Source of the DNA: Agrocybe praecox
Taxonomy: Eukaryota; Basidiomycota; Agaricomycetes; Agaricales; Agrocybaceae
Direction: 5' to 3'
Assembly: GCA_964017145.1 (NCBI GenBank)
Contig: OZ024845.1
Location: 2,294,001-2,358,000 of the forward strand
Length of the DNA: 64,000 nt
The notes under the pieces were generated by a model. It worked only from the letters and a program-made list of their open reading frames with translations, was not told where the DNA came from and ran no database searches. Each line of letters opens with the position of its first letter. The stretch's first letter is position 1. Positions 11,901 through 23,056 of this stretch are shown one piece after another. Made by a program: the position numbers and the translations under genes.

Positions 11901-12553
11901 CATATCCGTGAGCCTGTGAAAGATAAATGTAAGTAGATTTACGTTGAGAGTGAGCGCCGATCTTACCATGAAGCCAAGAACCATGCAAAGATTAATGATC
12001 GTCTGGATGACATCGTTACGTCTTATCTGCAGAACAAGCTTCTGGGTAGCTTACTTGAAGCTGAACCTTCTTGAGCGATGCAATATCCACGGCTTGGCTG
12101 TAATCACGCAGCCAGTTGCTGTGCATTGCTGTGTAAGTTGTCGATTACGGGGGAAATATCGCGATTGTTCATGACATACCCAAAGTATACCCTCTTGATA
12201 TCCAGTCCGTTGAATTTGTGCCCCTTCGATAGCATACTCGCGAGCGCAAACCCTCCCCCGGCCCCTCGTTTTACCAATTCGGCCAGAATATCCTCCTGTC
12301 AAACGGACTGCATTTAGTCAAGTTGAACTGCAAGGACATAGACTCATCATACGATGTCTCCATGACGGAATGCGCGTCCTTCCATGTACGCAAACCTAAC
12401 ATTTTCGATGATGATCAAGCTTTATGCGGAGGAAGGATAGATAACGCACGATGGGATGTTTCCCGCTCCGAACGCGTAGACGCCATTGTTAGAAAGGCAG
12501 AAAGCAAAGACGATCAAGATGGTCAGAAAGTAAGTTGAGCTATTGAGGGCCAT
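8906..12553 (-). CDS. hetC: Het-C family protein (heterokaryon-incompatibility protein C homologue)
   Basis: This is a secreted or membrane-associated protein of the Het-C family, first known as an allorecognition determinant in Neurospora. It is conserved across fungi, and its basic role is unclear. The ATG at 12553 starts a signal-anchor-like segment (TYFLTILIVFAFCLS), followed by AFGAGNIPS, FAYMEGRAFRHGDIED, ILAELVKRGAGGGFALAS, GNWLRDYSQAVDI, IQTIINLCMVLGFM, and a central block including TLEDFSAHSNFCELALVALG. All are Het-C signatures, spread over about a dozen short exons. The last exon (8906-9814) encodes a roughly 200-residue Gly/Pro/Tyr-rich tail with many PSFPGA-type repeats, a low-complexity C-terminus of the kind known in this family. 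The gene is divergent from the Num1-like gene 433 bp away. Minor exon borders were not all fixed. Confidence 0.88.
9150..9330 (-). repeat. PSFPGA-type repeat array in the Het-C tail
   Basis: The translated tail holds at least six near-copies of (A/P)SFPGA(D/G/H), broken up by His/Ala-rich and Tyr-Ala-Pro-Ser segments (SYAPSYAPSYSPSYD). Such arrays change copy number easily. Confidence 0.7.
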
Positions 12554-12985
12554 TATTTCCCTCGAATGTGCTGGTTAAAGAAAGAAAAGAAAGCAGTGCG
12601 ATTAGCCTGAATTTATAACAGTCAATCAACGGTCAATGCTCCATGGCATGCTTACCGTAATGGCCGGCGGTCCGAGTCCGACGCGTCAGTGCAAGTGGTA
12701 TACCCCTTACCCATGAAGCTTGAAGGCTCTGCTCTAAAAAAACATATTTTTTATAATTTCTTTCCTTTTACCTAAACTGCCCCCTTTGATAAACAGTAAA
12801 CAGTAGATGAAAAAAGTAGAACTTGAAGAGTTCTTGTTTTGAATTTCTAATAATATCCGTTGATCAAGGACCGACGTGACTGTGAGAAAGTGCGAAGAGT
12901 TGAGTTTGTGCAGCCTGAGGCGACGAGGCCTTTCAAGTCATTTTCACCAGGTCCCATTTGGAGGGCTTTCGGGGCTCTTCATCCC
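12554..12985. promoter_or_regulatory. Bidirectional promoter region, Het-C / Num1-like
   Basis: 432 bp separate two divergent start codons. The stretch has an A/T tract near 12738-12760 and no convincing TATA box for either gene. No ORF is supported. Confidence 0.45.
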
Positions 12986-15900
12986 ATGGCTTCTTCTGGA
13001 CCTCCGGTATTGTCCTCAATGCCGGACATTTCATCATCCAACGATCCTTTTTCCACCGCTGGCGACATGAAGTTCCACCTGCAATCCCTCCTTGACAATA
13101 AGGAGAAGCAGTTGCAGCAAGCAGGCAGTCTTGGGCAGCGGGTTCTTGCCCAACAGATGGAGCTAGAGGAGCGTATTCGGCAGCTACAGGATCTAGAAGC
13201 GGATAAAGGAGAAGACGATGACATTGACGAGGAGGCTCTTGAACGATATCGTGAATTGTCCGAGACCATCATGGCTTGGGATTCCGAAAACGCGCAATTA
13301 TCTAGTGCTTTTGGTAGCTCCAAGGTGTGTACAACCCCAAGCCACTCACAATTTTCATGAAAGCTGACTGCTTTTCCTTTAACCGAACAGCGTTTTCTCA
13401 ACGGTGACTCGCATTCCCCTGTCATGCTCTCGGCAGATTTGCCCCGCGAAGAACCTGAGCGTGCAAAGGCCTCTGCAGGAACGTCTGCTGCACAATCCAG
13501 GCGCGCCAAAAACGCGGCTCATAGGGCTGATGATGTTGGTGGGTGTAACAGCAATCACTTACGTTAATGCAGGAGTATACTCAATGCTTCGATTCTTCAG
13601 AATTTGCGTTTGAGATTGGCAGTGGATTGCTCACAGAAGTTCGACGTCTTCAGAGTCTCCTCGGAGAGCGCGATAAAGCTATACAGGATATGAAAGAAGA
13701 GAAGGATGATCTCGAGAAAGCGGTAGAGAGTCTTAGGACAGCTCTTAAGCAGCAAGAACAAAGTGCAGGTATGTTAATCAACTCCTGTTCTTGTATCAGT
13801 CCCTCAACTTCCGATCAGACAAATTCAAGGAAGAGAACTGGAATCTTGAAGTGACATTGCAAGAGATACGTGCACAATTGGTCGAGTCTCAATCGTCTTT
13901 TCAACGACTGGAAGGGGAACATAAGCGTCTTACTAAGGCACTTGCGAATGCCCGGGATGCCGGAGACCAACATAAGAATGAAGGGGAAAGATTACTGGCC
14001 ACTGTCCAAGAAATGAAGAACAAGCACGAGACAGACATAGCTCAAGCCCGCAAGCATGCAGCTGGCTTACTTCGCGACAAATCCGACCTTCAGCAGACCA
14101 TCGATACATTGAAAGCAGATGCCGCTCGTGCTGCCAGACGTCTCCCTCGTTACGGTTCCCCAATGAACACCGGTGGGCATGACGAACAAGGGTTCCTTAC
14201 GCCCGCTGGTCAAGAAGACCGCGACGATGTCTTTGGAACTACCGGACGAGCATCAACTAATCGCCGTAACTTGGACGTTTCGGCGCTATTTCCCCCCGAA
14301 GACTTGGGAGAGGACTTCGGTGATACTCCTGACCCGTCTCCCATTAAGAGGCCATTTTTGGCACCTAATCATCCTGCTAACGAAATCGAGGCTCTGCAAC
14401 AGCGGCTGGCGCACGCTCAGCGACAGATCAATACCCTTAAGGGGACGCTTAACCGTGAGAAGCAGACTCGGATGCGATTAGAGGCTGCTGCTGCTGCTGC
14501 AGGTGAGGCCGCGGCGGAACGTGAAGATGAGCCATCCGAAGAATTCCAAGAGGAAGATACTGCTATTGAGAACAAGCGAGGCAGTAAGAGGTCCATCACA
14601 CCGTTCAAAGTCGGTGGTGGACGCTCCACTCGCGGGCGCGGTCGCGGACGAGGTGGAAGAGGGGGGATTACCCTCATTCAAAGACTTGGAATGGCCGCTT
14701 CAAACCCGTCGTCTGACTATTATGATGATGAGGACCACCCGCGTCGAAGCATGGAAGACTCTCCACCACCGCCTGTACCTCCCATTCGATCTCAACGTCA
14801 AGTAGATGAGGACGATGAAGTGTCCCAATTTTTCGGCAGCGGACATGGACACGACGACGCAGAAGAGTCTGAAGATGCTCCTGGCCGTCTTTCAATTTCG
14901 CCTTCGCGTTCTCCATCGCCCCAAGAACCACCTTCCAACCGAACCAGCGTGGATGGAATGGACCCTGCATTTGCCAATGTCCTTCGACGCATCCCATCCA
15001 ACGGGTCATCATACGCAAGGAGCCCACTACGCCAGGCTGTCCTTGGCCGCTCTGCAAGAGGAGGTACCGTTGGGCGCAGACAGAGGGGTGGCGTACCGTA
15101 CAAGGAAGCTAGACCAGCTTCAATTGTTGATGCACCTGAAGTACTTGCTGCTGAGCTTGGTGACGTTAACTCATCTTCGAGCCCTGGCGCGAATACTTCA
15201 TTATTGAATGCAGCTGAGATCCTGGAGGAAGAAGATGATGACGAGGAATACATCAGAATCAAGAAGGTCGAGAAAGTAAACTTTGGTTGCCAAACTGAGG
15301 TTGTCGAGGAGGAAAAGACAATTGTTTTGTCGGAACCTCCTGCTCTAGCTCCTATCCCAGTTCCTCCTCCTCCTCCTGTACGGGTAGAAATGGGTGTACA
15401 GTCCGAGCCAGAGGCTGTTGCAGAGGCTGTTCTCCCACCCAAGGTTGAAACCGCCGAATTTTCTCTGCAGACAGATCCCGAACCAGCCGTTAAGATGGCA
15501 GAAATTGGAACACAACACTCTGCACCAGAACCGGTCTTGCCACCTCCACCAGTTATGGTTGATAGTAGCATTGGTACGGATCCAATTCCCGAACCAGCGA
15601 TTGTTGGAAAAGGTCTTCCTCCACTCGTAATCGGCGACACAAGCCGCAGAGCTACAGTTACTCAATCAAATATCTCACGCTCAGATTCCAGTTCTGGTGA
15701 TACCACCATCACCCGCTCGTTCCTAGCAGCGCGCCCGACAGAGGAAGATGAGGACGACTACGATGAAGGCGAAGAAACGGAAACAGGCGCAGATACTGAC
15801 TATCAGGATGCCAGACAAAGCATTGTGATGTCTACCCCTACCGAAGATTTCCACTCCGTGCGCACTATGACGGAGAACGCTTATTCTGACTCGGAAGATG

Positions 15901-18189
15901 ATGATGCTGAGAGTATCAAAGCATCACAGCTTACCAACATGCACGATCAGTCGTCATCTTTGTTAAACCGCCCTCACACTGCGTCTTCTTACTACCCTCC
16001 TGCATTCCTTCCTTCTGCAACGTACGAGAGCGTTGGTGTCAGCGCCGACTTGTATGTGCCTCCTTCGCCTGTCACTGTCGAGGCACCGAGGCCGGAGGTC
16101 AAAGAAATTTCCGTGCAAACGGATGAGTGGAAACCACTTGCGCCGGTCCTGCCTCTCGCGGTTGCTCCATCTCCCAAACCCACCGGTCTGTACCGTGTCG
16201 GTTCTACATCTCATCAATTCCAATTCATCCCTCCACCTTCCCCACAACACTCGTCCTCCAGTTCCAATGCATTATCTGCTTCTGTCAGCGCCCCCGTTTT
16301 CACCGCTCCTTCTCCAGTTCCTACACCAATGTCAAGTATCTTCCGCGAGTCGTCCAGTGGTGGGATTTCTCGTCGTACAACGACGTCCGATAGGCGCCAA
16401 TCCATCGAATCGTTAGTTTCCTCTGCCACTGGACATGAAGATCTCCCGAATAGGTCTCGTGTGCCATCTGGTAACACGATACTAGCATCGGTTGACAAAT
16501 CGCGACCACCAGTGATGTCTCTCCCACCACCACCCAAGTTGCCACCACCTCCAAATAGCATGCCACCTCCCAATTTCATTCCTGAGCGTAAGATTCTAGC
16601 AAATCTGAACAACGACCAACCCCCTCCAAGACCATCATCACCTCCTCCTGCAGAACTCATACAGAGAGCCACGACACCTCTTGGCTCGATACTTTCGGTA
16701 TCTGGTGGCAGATATGGACCGCGCCAACCTGGAACGAGCTTGCCTCCATCGCAGGCTAATCTGAGGCAGCCTCCTTCCACAAGTAGCTTCAGATCTGGAG
16801 GTCATCCATCCACTTATGGCCACGCTTCCTTGCCGCCCTCCAAAGCGTTATCTTCTTACAGTGTCAGAGAAAGCGAACGGAAGGAAAGGTCGACAACGTC
16901 GTTACCTTCAGATCACAGCTCTCATCGTTCATCCATGTCATCTGACCGTCATGTCTATCGACCTGTGAATGAGCCAACGACACCAAATAAGACCGCTGAT
17001 ATCACGCCTCGCGCAAATGGCATGCTTTCGACGGACCCTACAATAATCCATGCCATTACCCAGACTATGATCGGCGAGTTCTTGTACAAGTATACTCGTA
17101 AGACGATTGGGCGGGGCGTTGGAGAAAAACGGCACAAGCGTTTCTTCTGGGTACATCCCTACACGAAAACACTCTACTGGAGCTCTGCCGATCCTGGATC
17201 TTCTAATGTTTCTGAATCCAGTGCCAAGAGTGGTATGTTTGATGTCCCTCCTAGTTTACTTCGCACATGTACTGATATTCTATTAATAGCTTATATCGAG
17301 GGTGTTCGTTCGGTTCTCGATCCTAACCCCATGCCTCCAGGTTTGTATCAGTACAGCGTGGTGATCTCTACACCCCAGCGAGAAATGAAGATCACTGCTC
17401 CAACCAAGGATCGACATGATATTTGGTTGAACGTATGTTTGTTTTTATTAAATATCATCGAGGCATGTTATAACCTTTATTCTTATTTAGGCTCTCAAGT
17501 ACCTTCTTTCACGACCTAACAATCCCACCATGATGTCGCCTCCGAATGCTACGGTATTACCTGAGACGCCTGAACGTCGAGACGACCGCCGACCTCCACT
17601 TTTAAGTCCCCAAAGCCAACGGAGCACTCGCAGTGCTGTTGCGGGAGAACCTTGGAATACCACACCTCGTGGGCAAAGAAGTCGATCACAAGTTTCAATT
17701 GGTGGTTCCGTCGGAAAACGTTCTGGCACTCCTGCCATCGAATATTTGCGATGGAATGCACCAGAAAGCCCCTACAGTCCTGATCGATCGTTTGTTGATG
17801 TTCCTCACCAAGATCCTGAAGATTTGGATTTTGAACTTCACGACGATACAATGTCAGATGAGGGTTATGAAGGACTGGAGAATGTTCGTGCCTGCTGTGA
17901 TGGGCGACACACTGTTGGCCATTCAGGGAAACATCACCACCACCACCATGATCATCCACACGATAACCAAGGGACAATCACCGGTAGGAAGAGCACGGAT
18001 ACGCGTCATTTGGAGGTTGCACAAGATCAGGCGAGGCCATCTTCACCTGCCTGGTCATTCCGGTCACGAACGGGTAGTACCCAGTCTCACGGAGACGGCC
18101 TCTTCTCCTGGGGTCGAGGAGAAGATGGAAAACTTCGATTCGGCTCCAAGCGGTCAACTAAAAGTTCAGTTCCTGTAGGACAAGACTAA
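12986..18189 (+). CDS. NUM1: Num1/ApsA/Mcp5-type cortical anchor with C-terminal PH domain
   Basis: This is a cell-cortex protein that captures dynein-dynactin and positions nuclei and mitochondria in fungi. Six exons (12986-13324, 13391-13538, 13601-13768, 13819-17232, 17290-17432, 17491-18189) add up to 4911 nt, or 1636 residues, in consistent phase. An N-terminal coiled coil (about residues 30-290, including ERIRQLQDLEA and FEIGSGLLTEVRRLQSLL) is the dynein-binding type. A long disordered, acidic and Pro-rich middle follows. The C-terminal PH domain (about 1300-1412; EFLYKYTRKTIG, KRFFWVHPYTKTLYW, KDRHDIWLNALKYLL) is the Mcp5/Num1 type that binds phosphoinositides. A His-rich run lies near the end. 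Five or six short QT-like motifs at about 705-985 may bind dynein light chain. The start MASSGPP was chosen where coding quality begins. Confidence 0.9.
15261..15605 (+). repeat. Repeated QT-like motifs in the Num1-like protein
   Basis: Within the coding frame the motifs NFGCQTEV, EMGVQSEP, EFSLQTDP, EIGTQHSA and SSIGTDP recur about every 15-35 residues, separated by Pro-rich linkers. A further copy, EISVQTDEW, lies at about 16106-16132. They resemble the GxQ[TV][DE] class of LC8-binding peptides. Confidence 0.6.
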
Positions 18190-20034
18190 TCCCTCACGGA
18201 CTCCTTCTTTCCCATCAACAATACGTAGAACATTTAGTCTCCAATACTCGTTAGCGTCCTTTTAGTATATCCTCAGAGCACTTGGGTTGGTTCGCAGCTT
18301 CCTTTTCCTTTCCTTTTCTACCGTCATCTATCGCGACTCATCATAGTGTTTGTTTGTGTCTTTCTCATATGCTTTTGTGCTCGATGTTAGCTACGTGTTT
18401 CTCATTTTTACAATGGTCCTTTGCTGCTGCTAGGCCACTCATACCAACATTCATTTCATTTTTTCCACTTTTTATCGACATGTTTCGTGCTCCAATATCC
18501 TCTCGTTCCTTCTTTTCTTTTTCAGTTGTATGCAGTATCTTGTGTCACTACATTTTACAAAAATAATAATACCACTCCTTCCTCTAGTTATTTTAATCGT
18601 ATACCCCCGTAACCGAGCGGTCGAGCATGAAATAGACAATGATATTTAGCCATACCTCTGCTCAAAGCACCGTTCCAAGGACATGCTATATATTGATAAT
18701 GCCTTGACTTTGATACATGATGGTCATATACTACGTACATATAATAAATATCAATCACTACTCTACAGATCTGAACCTGTGTCGGATGGACAGCAGGCGG
18801 AGGGTCAGGGAAGTCAGAGAGATGACAGTACAGACATGGAACACAAATGTACATATACCACCTTGATCATTATCACCATCAGGGATGATTCAAGGTTCGA
18901 CTTTTACAATACGCAAACATATTTTAAAAATGGAAATAGAGATAAAACAAAGGAGATGAAGGAGCAGGGATTGTGTCACAGGATACATCTTGTATTTATT
19001 CGTTCAGACCAAAAAAAGGGGGGAAGGTAAATGGATAAAAAATCTTTTCGAAAAATGGTAACGGAAGGACCGATGACGCAAAGAGTGCTACAGAAATGAT
19101 GTAGACGAATGTCATCGAGAGAAGGAAGGGAAAGATACAACGTATGGCAGTGTACCATGACGAAATAAAAACAAGAGGAGGAAGAGGAGGGGTATAGCGT
19201 TCATGTAGTCTCGCAACCGACACAGAAGATTTGAAGAAAGAGATGGGTAGTGACAAGGAGGGAGATCGAATCGTGGAAATTTAAATTTGAATGCATGTTT
19301 GAGGTCGGTTACTATAAAAGAGTGTTGTAGATACTTTTGAAGAAGAAAAGAGATGTGTTAGTAACGCTTGCGACTGGACTTGCAGAGATGGATTTGAGCG
19401 ATATTGAGGTCTGGGGATATTTGAGCCAATATCTTTGCAACCGATGAGCGATGTGGTATTGCTATTATAGATAAGATGTATATTCGGAGAGCCGGCCTGC
19501 AGTGAGATAAAGAGTCGGACGCAATCTGACCAGGGAAGATTTCCTCAACTTGCTTCGCTGGAAGGGAGAGAGAAGGCACCAAAAGAAAGATCGCGGAGCC
19601 ATGGTGACGGCAGGGGCGTGTTTCTCGTGGATCGACGCTGTAACTTGTAGCATTGCAAAACAGGCCGATCAAAGATGATGTTGATCACAATGAAAGTGTA
19701 CATTTTTCGCAAGAAATCGGCGGAGTGAAGATTTTTGTGATGAATATAACCGCGTGTACGCGAAAAAGAAAACAACTCCATGCGGTTCCATTCGGGCCGG
19801 AGCCGCGAGACGTAACTTGTACTGCTTCATCGTTTTCTTTTCTTTTGCTTTCCCTGGCCATTGCAAACGACGCAAGAAAATTTTCCACAACCACGGCGCC
19901 GTAAATATCTCTCTGAGATCCTGGCACTCTTCAACCACAAGGTTCCTAAAATTATAGCTTTCAAAAAGACCAACACACTCAAATCACAAGTCAGAAGAAT
20001 AGGTTTTGCTTTCTTTTTCCTTCCATCCAACGGT
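18190..20034. other. Convergent 3' regions, no gene seen
   Basis: This lies between the ends of the Num1-like gene (+) and the phosphodiesterase gene (-). The first part is pyrimidine-rich and looks like 3' UTR. The open frames are short and overlap on both strands without domain content. Confidence 0.5.
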
Positions 20035-22519
20035 TTAAGAGGAGACTTGGAGTTTTAGAGGCCTCGTTATGGTGGGCGAAGGAGTGGTTGATGTATTCCC
20101 ATTGCTAGGGGAACTTGACGGAGGTGTTGGAGAACCAGTCATTGCTAAAAGCGATGATGGTTTTGTCGATGGGCCATCAATAGAGTTTGACTGGAACATG
20201 GACACAAGAGCATTACCTATCCCACCGGTACTGCTCGGACTTGCACACCAAGAGTTCCTTGATTTTCTGTATATCCCACTGCCGATCTCATTGAGGTTCG
20301 TCTGGCTTTTCTTCCTGAGAGAGCCTACCTTTGTCGCGGCACGAATAGCCGCGTGTGGCGCGGGGACAGTCAATAAATGGCTCGAGATGGAGTTCGCGTT
20401 GGAGGCTGTCGATGGATAGCGGTGGGAGCCTGAAACCTCAGATCCCACGGGAGAGAATATAGCAGATGAAGAGGCCACTGATTCGGTGGGCGAATCGGGT
20501 ACCGATGCAGACTCTTGATCGCGTCCCGAGCGACTTCCATTGGTTGATTCACGATCAGAGGGTGGGTGGTATGTCGGCAAAGTCAGAGGAAATGCAGTGT
20601 GATAATAATCAAACTGGCGGGGTGATACAGGTGGCAAGGATGTTGCTATTTGTGAAATAGAGGCAGATGAAGACGAGGCAATGGAAGACGACGACGACGA
20701 TGCGGAGGATGAAGTGGTGGTGGTGGTGGATGGATCTACATTCATTTTTGCTTCTGCCAGGATTGCCTTCCGTTTCTGGTTCCACGTCTTCAGATTAGTC
20801 TTGCAGTGTGTCACGTACATCGCCATGGATGGCATGGCGCGTTCGGTCAACTCCAAAAGCGGCTTCGCGAACGTTTGAATAAAGAAAATTTGCGAGTTGG
20901 CCTCTTTGAGTGGATCGGAAGATGACATTACAGTGGGTTGCATCTGGAATTCTTCTTCCAGATTTGCTTGAGCCGTCCATTCTTGCATCAGCATCGACGC
21001 CCAATGTCGAGATACAAGGAAGGGCCGCGCCTAAATTGATATAATATAATCAGAATACATGGCTATACGGGATGCAAATGAAAGGAGTTTTGGGAACTTA
21101 CAGGGTTACTAATATCCGCGTTTTTCAATATAGCCTGACAAAGAATAATTTGGCGCATACACAAGCTCCCCTTCTCCCCGTCGATGACTCCTTTGAACTT
21201 GATCATAAAGTCGTTGTGTATGCCCATGTCCGTGGCCAGGACACTTTGTACAAGGACTTTCCGCATGTGATTACCGTGCTGAGGGTCATCGAGCAGCACT
21301 CCAAGCCCATGAAAGCGCATTACCCGCAACAGGAGCTGGCAATGCATATTCTCCAAAGCGGAATTGTGGTCAAATATCATCGAGAGTGGCGTTTTGGCGT
21401 TCTTCTGCTCAATTGCAATTCATTCGTTGTGCAATATTGAGATAAAGAAGAGAAAATAGCAAGCAAAATAGAGTACGATTAATCAGATCTTTCGGGCATC
21501 GGGCCAGAGGAGGAAAACGCACCATAAAGTTGTTAGTAAACCCAGGATGACCCACGTCGTGTCCAATCGCTGCTACATACAGGATGAACAATTCCCTGTG
21601 TCCAAGTGTCGCTAAAAGTTTGCCATCATTGACACTTTTCGGTGACGTCCATGTCCGTCCCGGGGGCTCCAAAAGAAAAGTCGGAGGAGGAACGATATTG
21701 GCAGATTTCAAGTAGGATTGTGTGGCCTGGAGCACATCCAAAGCATGTTCGAAGTTGTGATATGTATTTTCATACCGATAGATCTTCCTGAGATGGTGTA
21801 CGAAAGAAGTTATTTGTTCTACATTACGTTAGCTCGGGCGTTGGAAACGTTCAGATAGTAACTCACCCATAGAGATTGGAATGGCCTCTCGCATCCCATC
21901 GATCCGGAAAAGAGTCTCAAAGAGAATGAGAGTGCAGGCAGTAACCTCTTCCTCGTCCAACTTATGTGGCTCAAAGTTCCATCGATTGAGATCATGGATT
22001 AGGCGCGAGCGTACGTGCTCCGGAGTACTGGGGGGAACACTAAAAAAACAAGTTATTGAACAAAATGTGCGCTCGACTATCTCATCTTGAACGCACGATG
22101 TAAGGCTGTTGTCTTTCACAGAATTGACAGTCTGTGTGTACATATCGGTGAGAAGTTCGGCGTACAATGTTCTTGAAAACGATTAGTAAAAGCAGCGTGC
22201 AATTAGAATCCACTTTAGAGCTTGGATGGCGTAGAAAGAGAAGAACATACTCAATGCCTCCTGGGTCGCCGCCCATCCACCCTTGTCCCTGTGCACCAAA
22301 AGCACCACTGTTATTTTCCTTTGCCCAAGGATCTGTCCCATTCTCCGACCCCGCGTCTTGCTGCTCATAATCCATAGCTGCACTAGTTGCGAGTGCTAGC
22401 TGGAGACCGCCAATGTCAGCGCTTCGACGCCGCCAATCGCGAGGATAGGCATGCCCAGGTATTGAAGGCGCTTTGGGGGCGATTCCTTGAGCAACGTCGA
22501 GTCTTAGTCCGCGACACAT
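20035..22519 (-). CDS. PDE2: 3',5'-cyclic-nucleotide phosphodiesterase, HD class (PDE2-like)
   Basis: This is a class I (animal-type) phosphodiesterase that hydrolyses cAMP, so it dampens PKA signalling in growth and development. The catalytic domain shows all the metal-binding blocks in order: YHNFEHALDV, AAIGHDVGHPGFTNNFM, FDHNSALENMH, VLATDMGIH and LKNADISNPAR, followed by EEFQMQP and FIQTFAKPLLELTE. The gene has about six exons. The N-terminal exon (from 22519, MCRGLRLDVAQG) is Gly/Asn-rich and has no known domain. The last exon (20035-20994) adds a roughly 200-residue Ser/Thr/Pro-rich tail that may be regulatory. The N-terminal start is less sure than the catalytic core, because other exons upstream cannot be excluded. 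Confidence 0.9.
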
Positions 22520-22949
22520 TGCTCAGGGGTTGGTCTCTTTATTCCAAAGTGAATGAGGATGTCACAGGACAAGATAAGAACGATTCGCGGTTGGGAAGAG
22601 GGGGTGTATCGACCTGATAAAAAAAAATGCCCAGTGCGGCTGTATTTGACTGAGGTCGGGTGCAAAGAATCAGAAAGAAAAGAACCCGGACTGAAGGGTA
22701 AAATCCCGCCGGTGAAAAGAGGATGTCGGAAGAAAGAAAATTGTAGTTCTTGAACGATGGACTCGATGGATAAAAGAGAGGACGAGCGGAGAGCCTGGGA
22801 TCTGGAAGAGTTAATGGTGTGGGGGAGTTTGTAACTGCCAAGTCCGGCTTTCTGCTCTCGTGGCCTGCGCGTGGGCAAGGGACGATCGATTCGGATAACT
22901 AAGACCCCGGAACTCCTCTGCATGGCTTTGTGGCAAAAGAACAAAAATG
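22520..22949. other. Upstream region of the phosphodiesterase
   Basis: Open frames overlap on both strands (for example 22504-22989 on the minus strand) but none looks coding. This is probably promoter or 5' UTR of the phosphodiesterase. Confidence 0.4.
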
Positions 22950-23056
22950 CGTCACCTGAGCGATTCGAACACTCGCGGGCAAAGCCCAACCGCTGAGAAC
23001 AGGTTCGTATAGAATCTGATAGCAGGCGATCCCGTTAACCACTCCGGCAAAGTGAC
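22950..23056 (-). tRNA. tRNA-Ser (anticodon GCU) with a 25-nt intron
   Basis: On the minus strand GTCACTT at the 5' end pairs with AGGTGAC at the 3' end (7 bp, one G-T), with discriminator G. An A box with AGTGGTTAACG, a long variable arm containing GGGCTTTGCCC and a B box GTTCGAATC are present. The anticodon stem ATCGC/GCGGT closes the loop CTGCTAA once an intron at 22995-23019 is removed; that intron sits after position 37, the usual place in nuclear tRNAs. The long variable arm fits serine and the anticodon GCU reads AGC/AGU codons. CCA is not encoded, as is normal for eukaryotes. Confidence 0.93.

Noticed and set aside
14798..15640. 280-codon minus-strand frame inside the Num1-like gene
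   Set aside because: It mirrors the Pro/Ser-rich plus-strand exon, which carries the gene's motifs.
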